This document shows positions 23,826 to 32,777 of a stretch of 64,000 bases of DNA, piece after piece. Below the pieces are notes generated by a model that searched no databases, was not told the DNA's origin, and was given only the letters and a program-made list of their open reading frames with translations. The translations under genes were made by a program, and so were the position numbers. Origin of the DNA: Marinobacter pelagius (GTDB taxonomy: Bacteria; Pseudomonadota; Gammaproteobacteria; Pseudomonadales; Oleiphilaceae); the NCBI RefSeq assembly GCF_900114925.1, contig NZ_FOUR01000002.1:544601-608600 (forward strand). The letters run 5' to 3'. Each line of letters opens with the position of its first letter. The first letter of the stretch is position 1.

Positions 23826-26734
23826 ACCTTCTTCTCATTCAGTACAATCGACAGCAAGCAATCCGCAGACTCCCGCCATGTCTTCCAACGCATAGTTCGG
23901 GGGTCTGGGTGCTCATTTCGGGCATAGAGGGCCAACCAATCTCTCAATTGTGACGCCATCGCCAAAATATCGGTTTCTACGGGCTCGCCCAGTCTTGAGG
24001 CGCCACTCAGGAACCACGCGCCATCACCAGCAACCTCTCTGAAAACGCCTATATCCCGCGCAATCACCGGCAGTCCCCTTTGTGAGGCCTCAATAAGGGG
24101 GAGCCCGAAACCCTCATCGTCTGAGAGCGCCAGGAGCGCGCTTGCGCGCCGGTATAGCTCGCTCAACGCCTCGTCCCCAATGCCGTTAAACCAGAACAAT
24201 CGCTTACCCTGTTGCGGATGGTTCCTGAAACGTTCCACGAGAGAAGGAATATTGCGCCTCCTGTCATCGGGCTGATCTTGCCAACCTTCCTTGCCAACAA
24301 TAACCAGTATCAGGTGTTCCCCGCTCTCCCATAACTGATCGAATAGATCCAAAGCCAGGTCATACCGCTTGCGGGGCTCAATAGTCCCCACCATAAGAAA
24401 TACCGGAGCTGTCGACTGAGCCGGTAACTGAAACAACTCACTGGCGGACGTTTCGCTATCAAAGGCTGAGGCCGAAAAATCTGCCCCATGGTGTGACCAG
24501 AAAAACTCAGGTAAAGGATTTTTTCCGGGCATTTCCCGCATCATCCAGTTCTGAACATTATCCGAAACCGTTTTGGTCACACCGATGATTTGGTCGGACG
24601 ACTCTCCCACGGCATCAAGCCATTGCCTGAATCCTTCCTCTGCCCCCGGCGGGAACACCTCCGGCTGCATCAGAGGAAGGATATCGTGAACGAGGAAACT
24701 AACATGCACCCCGTGAGCCCTAAGAGTATCGAAAACACCCTGACGCTGCGCCTCAATGACAGGTTGCCCTGCAACATCAAGCGCAACCAGGCAATCTCCA
24801 GAGACTGGTTCAATTGGAGAGTCGTCGAGATCGAGACCGTTTATTCCGAGCAGCTCACTCATGAACCTCCGCGCATAACAATAACGCCAACCAATGGCAG
24901 TTTTACGAAGAGCGACTGCCTCTACTCGAACATCTTCTCTGCCGTGCAAGGCCATCTCGCGAAGGAGAGCGCGCGCAACTCGTTCGATCCCGGTTTTAAG
25001 CTCTGTTGCTGCCGTCGCCGTAACATCTACATGAACCGTTCTCTGTATTTGAGCGCCACCAAAGTTAAGAGCAGCGGCCCTGAAAATTTCTCTGGCGCAA
25101 TCCTCATTGGCCTGAGCTTGTTCCGAAGATATGGCATTTTGGACAATTTCATTTGGCGTGAACGGTCTATTTGCGACTAGCCCAGCTATTACCGAAGCGT
25201 ATTTCTCCGCACACAGTTCTGGGCAGTAATACTCAAGGATTGCCTGCCTCCCTTGCTCAGACAGTCGCCGTGCGAGTTCGGGCCGCGTAGCTATTGCATC
25301 GAGAGCTTCTTCCAACTCAGCCCTATCGAACTTATTCCTGAGCATATAGACACTTTCGGCTGGAAGCTCAGCCATTGAGCCATTTGCGTTCACAATTGTC
25401 GGCACGGAATAGTTCATGCAGTCCAGAATCGTCCCGGAGGTCTCGCCCCGGGAATTCGCACGCAACTGGACGGCCAGATCAGCAGCCGCGAGATAATCAT
25501 GAAAGATCTCTGCCTCTGCCCACCCGGTAATCCAGACGTTTTCCGGAGAACTACCCCTATCGATTCGTTTTCTCAGATCATCTCCGTAGTGCCCCCCGGC
25601 CTCTCCAACAAAAGCAAGTTTTGACCCGGGACTTGCAGATAACCTGGACGCTTGCCATGCCTCAAGCAACTCAAACGCAAGCTTGTTCGGACCGACAACT
25701 CCGAAGGTGCATGTGAGAAAGTCTCCCTCTGACAGGCCGAGGCGCGCACGAGCCTCGTCTCTGGATCTTTTGACCTCGGGTTGACGAAGATGAGGAATAA
25801 CATAGATCTTTCGCTGATCAATCGCCGGGTACTGCTGGTTTAAAAGTTGGCGAGAAAAGTCCGAGTGAACGATCAGCCCTGTGGAATAACGCGCCACATC
25901 GTAATTTGCAGGATAATCACGGATAAGCTCTGCAGGCCTGTTCTCACTCTTGCCAACCAGAGCTCGATAGCCGTCGGAGCGATATACAGATCGCCATAAA
26001 AACGGTATTGAGGGCTCTGCCTGCTGCCGGGCAAACTGTAAATCCCCCAGGAAAAAATCATGTAGAACAACGATGCCGGGCGCTCGCCTGATCAAGGGCA
26101 TTTGATAGGCATGGAACGCGGAATTGCCAATGTGGTAAATAATGCTGTCATAGTCATGCTGATTGTCGACCAGCCATTCGGCAGAGCGCACCTGACAATG
26201 CTGCCTGATGAACGGGTCAGTTACTTCGTCTTGATCGACAACGACTTCAACGGAAAAACGTTCGCATAATTCCCGCAAAAGTTCCGCGCTGTAATCGGCT
26301 ATTCCGGTTCGGGAAGGAGGAAGCGGCGACACAAAGGCGATTTTTTTGGCCGAGGTCGGCTGAACTCGGCCCTCTGCAGGCTCAATCAATTTCTCTGATA
26401 AATCAGCAGGTGGAACAGCCCTGATTGTCTCGAAATCAACGACAAGATCAGCCCCAAGGTAGCCCAGAAATCCTCGGTACCACTGATCAGCTGTCCCAGG
26501 GGAAAGATTCTCCGGCATAGCGCAAGTCACTACCTTGCTGGCATCAATGTCGTACGAAACCATCTTCCTGATTTGGATTGCTTCGCCCGGAAAATCCCCT
26601 CTTAGCGCAATCCGCAAATCTTCATCAACAAGGCTATGAAGCAAACGATCCAACGCTTTCAATAAGCTTGCTTGTTCTTCAGACGAAGTCGCTAACTCGC
26701 GTTGGAGACCGGATGCATCAATTAACAATCGCAT
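23822..26734 (-). CDS. Tandem (double) GT4 glycosyltransferase
   Basis: 970 residues with two GT-B units in one chain. Unit 1 (~110-560) contains FVSPLPPSRTGIADYSAELL, TFGVVGPNKLAFELLEAWQ and GETSGTILDCMNYSVPTIV; the second Glu of its E-x7-E motif is replaced. Unit 2 (~590-970) contains TELKTGIERVARALLREM, MVGTIEPRKRYDLAL and DEGFGLPLIEASQRGLPVIA with an intact E-x7-E. Such two-headed enzymes may add two different sugars in turn, or one half may be regulatory. The altered motif suggests that unit 1 is atypical. The gene is coupled to the next glycosyltransferase and follows the methyltransferase by 3 bp. Confidence 0.88.
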   Translation of the reverse strand: MRLLIDASGLQRELATSSEEQASLLKALDRLLHSLVDEDLRIALRGDFPGEAIQIRKMVSYDIDASKVVTCAMPENLSPGTADQWYRGFLGYLGADLVVDFETIRAVPPADLSEKLIEPAEGRVQPTSAKKIAFVSPLPPSRTGIADYSAELLRELCERFSVEVVVDQDEVTDPFIRQHCQVRSAEWLVDNQHDYDSIIYHIGNSAFHAYQMPLIRRAPGIVVLHDFFLGDLQFARQQAEPSIPFLWRSVYRSDGYRALVGKSENRPAELIRDYPANYDVARYSTGLIVHSDFSRQLLNQQYPAIDQRKIYVIPHLRQPEVKRSRDEARARLGLSEGDFLTCTFGVVGPNKLAFELLEAWQASRLSASPGSKLAFVGEAGGHYGDDLRKRIDRGSSPENVWITGWAEAEIFHDYLAAADLAVQLRANSRGETSGTILDCMNYSVPTIVNANGSMAELPAESVYMLRNKFDRAELEEALDAIATRPELARRLSEQGRQAILEYYCPELCAEKYASVIAGLVANRPFTPNEIVQNAISSEQAQANEDCAREIFRAAALNFGGAQIQRTVHVDVTATAATELKTGIERVARALLREMALHGREDVRVEAVALRKTAIGWRYCYARRFMSELLGINGLDLDDSPIEPVSGDCLVALDVAGQPVIEAQRQGVFDTLRAHGVHVSFLVHDILPLMQPEVFPPGAEEGFRQWLDAVGESSDQIIGVTKTVSDNVQNWMMREMPGKNPLPEFFWSHHGADFSASAFDSETSASELFQLPAQSTAPVFLMVGTIEPRKRYDLALDLFDQLWESGEHLILVIVGKEGWQDQPDDRRRNIPSLVERFRNHPQQGKRLFWFNGIGDEALSELYRRASALLALSDDEGFGLPLIEASQRGLPVIARDIGVFREVAGDGAWFLSGASRLGEPVETDILAMASQLRDWLALYARNEHPDPRTMRWKTWRESADCLLSIVLNEKKV

Positions 26735-26737
26735 ATC

Positions 26738-27925
26738 TCAAAGGCCTTTCTTGTTTTTAGAGCGATCCTGACGGTCAATAACTTCCGCGTAGAAGAATCT
26801 TTCGGACTCCGACATCTCGCTCAACTCTGGCGTGACAGAGTGTTTCAGCCCAAGCTCATCAAGGGGTGTCAGTCCTTGAGGGAGCGATGCTCCCGGTAAA
26901 CCCTGATTCCGCGCAAACGCCAGAATGTGACCCCGCAACGCGGGAAATCTCGCCAAAGCTCTCTCAAAAGCTTTTCTCCTCCAACCTCCAGTCAGAGCCT
27001 TCCCGATGACCCATCGCGCAACAGGACGAAGCATCGACTTAAGAAAAGAAACGCCCCTGACGGCTTTTAGTTCGCTGATCTGCTTCTCCAGTTCAGCAAC
27101 TTTTGCCAAATGCTCAGTTCTCGAAACACACTGCTCTCGCATCTTGTGTAGCTCTTGCGATAGAGCTTCTAAGCGGTTTCGGAGCTCGTCATCATAGCGA
27201 TTGGCAGCCCCATCCAGAGATACGCCCATTTCTCTGTCAAAGGGAACATCGAAAGCAACCATTTCATCCACAGATGCGTTTTTCTGAGCCACAACCGCAT
27301 AGTCCGGACTCACCCCTTCGAGCACATCGATCAAACGCATATCGTCGTTCACACCATCAGTTTTCGGCTCATTGAGTCGCATGATTCTTGACCGAGCGAA
27401 TCCGCAGTGATCAGTGAGGAATTTCAGAAGCTCTCCCGGGATGGGCTGCTTATGGGTCGGATCCATATAAAATTTATGTGAACCCACGGTCACGTTTTCC
27501 GGGTTTGGCGTCTCCAGGATCAGAATTCCCGCCGGCCGAAGAACTCTTAACGCCTCGGCTATCAGGTCTTGCAGGTATGGAAAAGGAACATGCTCAGCTA
27601 TGTGAAAGCCAGACACCACCCCGACACTCGCGTCGTCCAGACTCGTCAGAAACTCCAGTGCGTCCTGCTTGCGGGCTGGCAACCCCCGTAATTCGCAGTC
27701 CTCAAGCATCCCTCCATCAAGGTCAATCCCCTGCGCCTGATACCCGTTTTCAAGCACTAGCTCCAACCACTCGCCCCGGCCACAGCCGAGGTCCACCGCA
27801 AAGCACTCCGGGTATAGCCGCAGAAGAGGCTCGATAAAAGGCAGATAAACGCTCAAACGTTGCTTGATCTCTGACCGCTCTCCTCTGAATCGATCCTCGA
27901 ATGCTCTGTAAAATTCAGAACCCAT
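26738..27925 (-). CDS. SAM-dependent methyltransferase with C-terminal coiled coil
   Basis: About 395 residues. The methyltransferase domain has motif I FAVDLGCGRGEWLELVLENG, motif II QAQGIDLDGGM, and VVSGFHIAEHVPFPYLQDLI, ETPNPENVTVGSHKFYMDPT downstream. A coiled coil (~245-290, RNRLEALSQELHKMREQ) and a short basic tail follow. The layout recalls the methyltransferase part of WbdD-type O-antigen chain terminators, without an attached kinase. The start at 27925 has GGAG eight bases in front and matches the family N-terminus (MGSEFYRAFEDRFRG). A chain-end or backbone O-methylation role is likely but unproven. Confidence 0.82.
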   Translation of the reverse strand: MGSEFYRAFEDRFRGERSEIKQRLSVYLPFIEPLLRLYPECFAVDLGCGRGEWLELVLENGYQAQGIDLDGGMLEDCELRGLPARKQDALEFLTSLDDASVGVVSGFHIAEHVPFPYLQDLIAEALRVLRPAGILILETPNPENVTVGSHKFYMDPTHKQPIPGELLKFLTDHCGFARSRIMRLNEPKTDGVNDDMRLIDVLEGVSPDYAVVAQKNASVDEMVAFDVPFDREMGVSLDGAANRYDDELRNRLEALSQELHKMREQCVSRTEHLAKVAELEKQISELKAVRGVSFLKSMLRPVARWVIGKALTGGWRRKAFERALARFPALRGHILAFARNQGLPGASLPQGLTPLDELGLKHSVTPELSEMSESERFFYAEVIDRQDRSKNKKGL

Positions 27926-27972
27926 CTTGCTCGCTCCAAGGCCTTCGTTTCTCTGCCAGGACGCCATTCGGA

Positions 27973-29100
27973 TTATTCTTCCGGCGAGTCCTGCCCCAGC
28001 AGTTGACGGTAAACTTTCAGGTATCGCTTCCCGACCAACTCCCCCGAAAATTCATTGGCGAATCGGACTCGGCCGGCTTTGCCCATCTTGCGCGCAAGCT
28101 CGGGAGCCTGGCTGATCTGTTTCATAGCCTCTGCCAGCGCAGACACATCCCTGGGCGGAACCACTAATCCGGTCTCTCCGTGCTGGTTGACATAGGAGGT
28201 ACCTGTACCGATGTCGCAGGTTATCAGCGGTAGCCCGTGCATCTGCCCCTCCAGTAAGGTCACCCCGAATGCTTCAGAACGCTCACAGGAAGGAAACGCT
28301 ATCGCACTCGCTCGAGTCATGAGCGCTTGTTTGATGTCGTTACTGACAAACCCGGCAAAACGGACACTGTCGGCCCCCTGATCCCTTGCTTGCCGCTTCA
28401 ACACCTCCTCTTCCGGGCCATGACCAGCGATAACCACATTCAGGCCAGTGCGGGCGGCAGCCTCGACCAGGTAACGCAGGCCTTTGTAGTAGCGGAGCAC
28501 ACCAATGAACAAGAAGAACCCATCTCCGTAATCCCGTTCAACAGCATCCAGCGCCTCCTGGCTGGGCCGCTCGTAACTCTCGGGAGCGAGGCCAAGCGGA
28601 ATTACATCCACTGGCCGTTGGAGTTTACGGAGCAGTTGACTGGTTTCAACGTACTTGGGCGATGTCGCTACGAACCTGGAGACCTTCCTGAAGAAGAGCC
28701 AACGCATCGGCGCATAGAGTTTCTCCAGGGCCGTCTGCCGAATGATGTCCGAATGGTAGGTCACCAATACCGGCTTATTGCAGCCGGATAAGAGATGCAC
28801 AAGATCCGCAAAGGGCCAGGGGTAATGTATATGTATCAGATCCGCCCAGGCGGCCTGCTCCCGGTATTCCCGAAAAGCCTCCTTGCCCATGGAACATGAG
28901 GCTGGCTCAATCTGGACCGGCACCCGAATCACCTTTCCCTCGGGCAGGTCCAGCGTCTCCACTTCCGGCACATTGGCGAGAGTCAGCACCCGCTGCTCGA
29001 CACCTAATTTGCCGGTTGCCAGACAGATCTGATGGATGGCCTCCTCGACTCCGCCGTGGGTTTCCGGTAGATAGGTTCGGTAAAACTGCAGCACGCGCAT
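27973..29100 (-). CDS. GT4-family glycosyltransferase (mannosyl/rhamnosyl type)
   Basis: A 375-residue GT-B protein. MRVLQFYRTYLPETHGGVEE is the acceptor-domain start of many O-antigen GT4 enzymes. FLFIGVLRYYKGLRYLVEAA and the E-x7-E region CERSEAFGVTLLEGQMHGLP form the donor site. The YSTDII-like tract TYHSDIIRQTALEKLYAPM is common in the WbdA/WbaZ-type mannosyltransferases, so GDP-mannose made by ManC could be the donor; this is an inference. It starts three bases after the WbpV-type gene. Confidence 0.88.
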   Translation of the reverse strand: MRVLQFYRTYLPETHGGVEEAIHQICLATGKLGVEQRVLTLANVPEVETLDLPEGKVIRVPVQIEPASCSMGKEAFREYREQAAWADLIHIHYPWPFADLVHLLSGCNKPVLVTYHSDIIRQTALEKLYAPMRWLFFRKVSRFVATSPKYVETSQLLRKLQRPVDVIPLGLAPESYERPSQEALDAVERDYGDGFFLFIGVLRYYKGLRYLVEAAARTGLNVVIAGHGPEEEVLKRQARDQGADSVRFAGFVSNDIKQALMTRASAIAFPSCERSEAFGVTLLEGQMHGLPLITCDIGTGTSYVNQHGETGLVVPPRDVSALAEAMKQISQAPELARKMGKAGRVRFANEFSGELVGKRYLKVYRQLLGQDSPEE

Positions 29101-29103
29101 CGT

Positions 29104-30081
29104 TTAGAAGCCCTCGCCGCTATTGGAATTGGCAGGTAGAGCGTCTGACTTCACTGCCTGTTCGGTGGACAACAGCCGAAGCTCAGGAAGTACCTGCTCC
29201 AAAAGATTCACACCAATTTCCATGTTTCCCGTCAGCTTCTCAACAGCGCCTTCAGCCCCAATAAGTCGACCGATGAAGGTCAGAACCGACACCGGGACTG
29301 GCAACAACCAGACGCGCCTGCCATTGGCCTCGGCCAAATGAGTGATCAGCTGGGGAACTGAGACCGCCTGTGGGTCCGCGACATTCAACTCGAAAAAAGG
29401 CCAGGACTCCAGGTCCAGAAGGGCTTTAATCACAGCGGCCAGATTGACCAATGCAAGGAAGCTCCGCCGGTTATGCACGCTTGCGAGGGGTATTGGGAGC
29501 GGGGACATAGCAAGCTTTTGCAGCTTTCTGAAATTCGCCTTGCTTCCGGGACCATATACGAGTGGCAACCTGAGGGCGCAAACTTCAAGATCTCTTCCCG
29601 AAAACTCTCTCAGAATTTCCTCCGCCTGATGTTTGCTCAGCCCATAGTCATCACATGGCGAAAGTGGATCTGACTCGCGGAAGGGTTGACCACAGGGAGA
29701 GCTCTCGCCGTAAACCTTCACACTGCTCAGAAAGATAAGCCTACCGACCTTTTGGTCAACGCAAGCATCGGCCAGGGAACGCACCGCATCGCGATTTACC
29801 CGGTAAATCCGGTCACGCAAGGACGGATCGTTGTTCAGAGGCTGATGGGCCACGGCGGCACAATGAATAACCGCCTCAACATCCGAGAGAGCGTCGTTCC
29901 AGTTCGGGCTGTCTGCTAAATCACCGTATCCGTAGCTGTCCATTCCGCGGCATGCCTTCCTGGCGAAGACTCTGACCTGAAAACCAGATGCAGTCAGCGA
30001 CTGGACAAGAAAGCGACCAATAAAGCCTGTCGCCCCGGTCACTGCGATCACACCTTGTCTTGCGGAGTTTTTTGACGCCAT
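29104..30081 (-). CDS. WbpV-type NAD-dependent epimerase/dehydratase family reductase
   Basis: About 325 residues of extended SDR. The cofactor loop is IAVTGATGFIGRFLVQSL; the catalytic Ser and Tyr-x3-Lys are in FLSSVKVYGESS and DYGLSKHQAEEIL. LRLPLVYGPGSKANF followed by SVHNRRSFLALVNL is typical of WbpV and related 4-keto reductases that make UDP-QuiNAc or UDP-FucNAc from the 4,6-dehydratase product. In Pseudomonas O-antigen loci wbpV, wbpL and wbpM stand together; here the sulfate-activation cassette lies between wbpV and wbpL. The start is uncertain: ATG at 30081 or GTG at 30120. Confidence 0.82.
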   Translation of the reverse strand: MASKNSARQGVIAVTGATGFIGRFLVQSLTASGFQVRVFARKACRGMDSYGYGDLADSPNWNDALSDVEAVIHCAAVAHQPLNNDPSLRDRIYRVNRDAVRSLADACVDQKVGRLIFLSSVKVYGESSPCGQPFRESDPLSPCDDYGLSKHQAEEILREFSGRDLEVCALRLPLVYGPGSKANFRKLQKLAMSPLPIPLASVHNRRSFLALVNLAAVIKALLDLESWPFFELNVADPQAVSVPQLITHLAEANGRRVWLLPVPVSVLTFIGRLIGAEGAVEKLTGNMEIGVNLLEQVLPELRLLSTEQAVKSDALPANSNSGEGF

Positions 30082-30167
30082 TTCAACCGATGCCCACACA
30101 CTAAAAATGCCCCGCTCCACCCAACCATTGTCGAGTCGAGGGGGGCTCCTGCAGTCTCAAGAGAGAT

Positions 30168-31580
30168 TTAGATGGCCTTACAACCCCACTCCGGATAATT
30201 CTCCCGAATAAACCTGTTCAGATTCCGCTCCGCCTCGGTATATTCCCGCTTTGGCATCTCACCAGAAGCATCCAACGCCCGCTCCACCATGCCGGCAGCC
30301 ACGGTCACATTGGTCATCTTGTCGATCAGGATGAAATTCCCGGTACCAAAGTGATGCTGGTAGTCTTCCACCACCACAGATTCCGCCAATTCCACATCAC
30401 ACAACCCAATGGCATTCAGCTCCAGGCCACCATCCACCTCGGCGTTGCGCTCGAGGGTGTTCACATCCACCTCCTCAAGCACCTTGTTGACATAGCAGTT
30501 GGTGACCTTAGTACCAATCTTGATGCCGTATTCGCGACCCGGCACCAACGCGTTTTCGTTCATCCAGACGATGTGGGCGGCAAAGCGGTTACCCAGCCCC
30601 GGCTGATTGTTCGCATGGACCAAGAGGTCGCCGCGGGAGACATCCACCTCGTCTTCCAGGGTGATGGTTACCGCATCACCCGGCCAAGCGCGTTCAATTT
30701 CGCCTTCGTAAGTATGGATACCGGCCACCTTGGAGGTCTTACCGGAAGGCAGCACCGCCACTTCGTCACCCTTATGGACGACACCACTAGCGATGGTGCC
30801 GCAATAACCCCGGAAATCCAGGTTGGGCCGATTCACATATTGCACCGGCAGGCGGAAATCGGTGATGTTCTGGTCCTCCAGAACCTCCACCTGCTCCAGA
30901 ATATTCATCAGGGTTTCACCGTGGTACCAGGGCGTGTTCTCGCTCCGGTTCACCACGTTGTCGCCGTTCAGGGCCGAAATCGGCACATAGTAGACATCCT
31001 GGAGACCCAACTGGTCCGCCAGCTTTTCATACTCAGCACGGATCTCGTTGAAACGCTCCTCGCTGAAATCCACCAGGTCCATCTTGTTGATGGCCACCAC
31101 CACATGCTTCAGGCCCAGCAGGCTGACAATAAAGCTATGCCGGCGGGACTGGGTCAGCACGCCCTTCCGCGCATCAATCATCACCACCGCCAGCTCACAG
31201 GTAGAGGCACCGGTAGCCATGTTCCGGGTGTACTGCTCATGCCCCGGGCAATCAGCAATGATGAACTTGCGCTTGTCGGTGGAGAAATAACGGTAGGCGA
31301 CATCAATGGTAATACCCTGCTCCCGCTCGGAAGCCAGGCCGTCCACCAGCAACGCCAGATCCAGCGCCTCACCGGCGTTACCCATACGCTCGCTGTCCTT
31401 GTGCAGGGCGGCGAGGTGGTCTTCGAAGATGAGCTTGGAATCGAATAACAGGCGGCCGATCAGGGTGGATTTGCCATCATCAACGCTGCCGCATGTGAGG
31501 AACCGGAGCAGGTCCTTGTTCTCGTGCTGGTCCAGGTATTGGAGGATGTCTGATTCGATTAATTCGGATGCGTGGGACAT
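30168..31580 (-). CDS. cysN: Sulfate adenylyltransferase subunit 1 (GTPase)
   Basis: 470 residues. It is the regulatory GTPase subunit of ATP sulfurylase and drives APS formation with CysD. G motifs: GSVDDGKSTLIGRLLFDSK, DCPGHEQYTRNMATGA and NKMDLVDFS. EF-Tu-like barrels follow (QYVNRPNLDFRGYCGTIASG). There is no C-terminal APS-kinase domain, consistent with the separate cysC at 16434. The start at 31580 (MSHASELIESDI) is the usual CysN beginning; the longer frame would read into a palindrome. It lies downstream of cysD, with palindromes in between. Confidence 0.95.
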   Translation of the reverse strand: MSHASELIESDILQYLDQHENKDLLRFLTCGSVDDGKSTLIGRLLFDSKLIFEDHLAALHKDSERMGNAGEALDLALLVDGLASEREQGITIDVAYRYFSTDKRKFIIADCPGHEQYTRNMATGASTCELAVVMIDARKGVLTQSRRHSFIVSLLGLKHVVVAINKMDLVDFSEERFNEIRAEYEKLADQLGLQDVYYVPISALNGDNVVNRSENTPWYHGETLMNILEQVEVLEDQNITDFRLPVQYVNRPNLDFRGYCGTIASGVVHKGDEVAVLPSGKTSKVAGIHTYEGEIERAWPGDAVTITLEDEVDVSRGDLLVHANNQPGLGNRFAAHIVWMNENALVPGREYGIKIGTKVTNCYVNKVLEEVDVNTLERNAEVDGGLELNAIGLCDVELAESVVVEDYQHHFGTGNFILIDKMTNVTVAAGMVERALDASGEMPKREYTEAERNLNRFIRENYPEWGCKAI

Positions 31581-31613
31581 TTTATTTTCAACTCGGATGT
31601 CTGGTGTGAACAC

Positions 31614-31773
31614 GGGGTCAGATGAAAGCCTTCATCTGACCCCATTTTCAAATCTGTCGGGGGTCTGAACTAACTCAGGGGTCTGATGAAAGCCTTCATC
31701 TGACCCCATCTTCAGGCCAACTCGGGAGTTAGGCGCTAACTCGGGGTCAGAAGAACGGAGTTCTTCAGACCCC
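31614..31773. repeat. Three REP-like palindromes between cysD and cysN
   Basis: Copies at 31614-31643, 31678-31707 and 31743-31773, about 65 bp apart. The second and third face each other by the position-7 asymmetry and are joined by the conserved 35-nt linker. They fill the space between two genes that are normally contiguous. A transcript through cysDN would contain three stable hairpins here. Confidence 0.9.
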
Positions 31774-31777
31774 TGAA

Positions 31778-32692
31778 CTAGAAATACCCTTCCCGCTTCT
31801 TCTGCTCCATAGAAGCCGCCGAGTCATGGTCAATCACCCGCCCTTGGCGCTCGGAGGTCTTGGTCAGCAGCATCTCCTGGATAATATCCGGCAGGGTCGC
31901 CGCCTCGGACTCCACGGCACCGGTAAGCGGGTAGCAGCCCAACGTCCGGAACCGCACCATCTTCATCTCCGGCTTCTCATCCGGCTCCAGGGGCATGCGG
32001 TCATCATCCACCATGATCAGTGTGCCGTCTCGCTCAACCACCGGCCGTTCGGCTGCGAAGTAAAGCGGTACAATGTCGATATTCTCAAGGTAGATGTATT
32101 GCCAGATATCCAACTCGGTCCAGTTGGAGAGCGGGAATACACGGATGCTCTCGCCCTTGTTCACCTTGCCGTTATAAAGGTTCCACAGTTCGGGACGCTG
32201 ATTTTTCGGATCCCACCGGTGGAACTTGTCCCGGAAAGAATACACGCGCTCCTTGGCCCGGGACTTCTCTTCGTCCCGGCGAGCACCACCAAAGGCTGCA
32301 TCAAAGCCGTACGTATCCAGCGCCTGCTTCAGCGCCTGGGTTTTCATCACATCAGTATGCTTGGCGCTACCGTGGGTGAAGGGACCGATACCCTGCTTCA
32401 CACCCTCTTCGTTAGTGTGAACAATCAGCTTCAAACCCAGCTTCTCGGCCATTCTGTCCCGGAATTCAATCATCTCCCGGAATTTCCAGGTGGTGTCCAC
32501 GTGCATCAGCGGGAATGGCGGCCTACCCGGAGCGAAAGCTTTCATAGCCAGATGCAGCATCACCGCTGAATCCTTGCCGATGGAGTAGAGCATTACCGGG
32601 TTATCGAACTCGGCCGCCACTTCACGAATGATGTGAATCGATTCTGCCTCAAGCTGTTTGAGGTGGGTTTTTCTGGGGGGTGTCAAGGTCAT
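31778..32692 (-). CDS. cysD: Sulfate adenylyltransferase subunit 2
   Basis: A 304-residue catalytic subunit of ATP sulfurylase: ATP plus sulfate gives APS and pyrophosphate. The PP-loop is [49 protein letters not shown] and [14 protein letters not shown] are all family signatures, and [23 protein letters not shown] is the usual end. It is followed on the same strand by three palindromes and then cysN. Confidence 0.95.
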   Translation of the reverse strand: MTLTPPRKTHLKQLEAESIHIIREVAAEFDNPVMLYSIGKDSAVMLHLAMKAFAPGRPPFPLMHVDTTWKFREMIEFRDRMAEKLGLKLIVHTNEEGVKQGIGPFTHGSAKHTDVMKTQALKQALDTYGFDAAFGGARRDEEKSRAKERVYSFRDKFHRWDPKNQRPELWNLYNGKVNKGESIRVFPLSNWTELDIWQYIYLENIDIVPLYFAAERPVVERDGTLIMVDDDRMPLEPDEKPEMKMVRFRTLGCYPLTGAVESEAATLPDIIQEMLLTKTSERQGRVIDHDSAASMEQKKREGYF

Positions 32693-32732
32693 TGCAGATC
32701 CTGGGTGTTATTTCGGATTCCGATGCTAAGTT

Positions 32733-32762
32733 GGGGTCTGATGAAAGCCTTCATCTGACCCC
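32733..32762. repeat. REP-like palindrome between the DHH gene and cysD
   Basis: A single 30-bp copy with arms GGGGTCTGATGAA and TTCATCTGACCCC around AGCC. It is identical base for base to those at 31678-31707 and 35132-35161. Confidence 0.88.
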
Positions 32763-32777
32763 ATTTTCAAATTCACT

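Noticed and set aside
23822..26734. A frameshift or fusion artefact joining two glycosyltransferase genes
   Set aside because: The frame is open throughout, and the linker between the two GT-B units contains no internal start with a ribosome site that would mark a gene boundary.
31614..31773. Palindromes as rho-independent terminators
   Set aside because: They have no T-run after the stem on either strand, and several lie inside what must be co-transcribed operons such as cysDN. Effects on mRNA stability remain possible.
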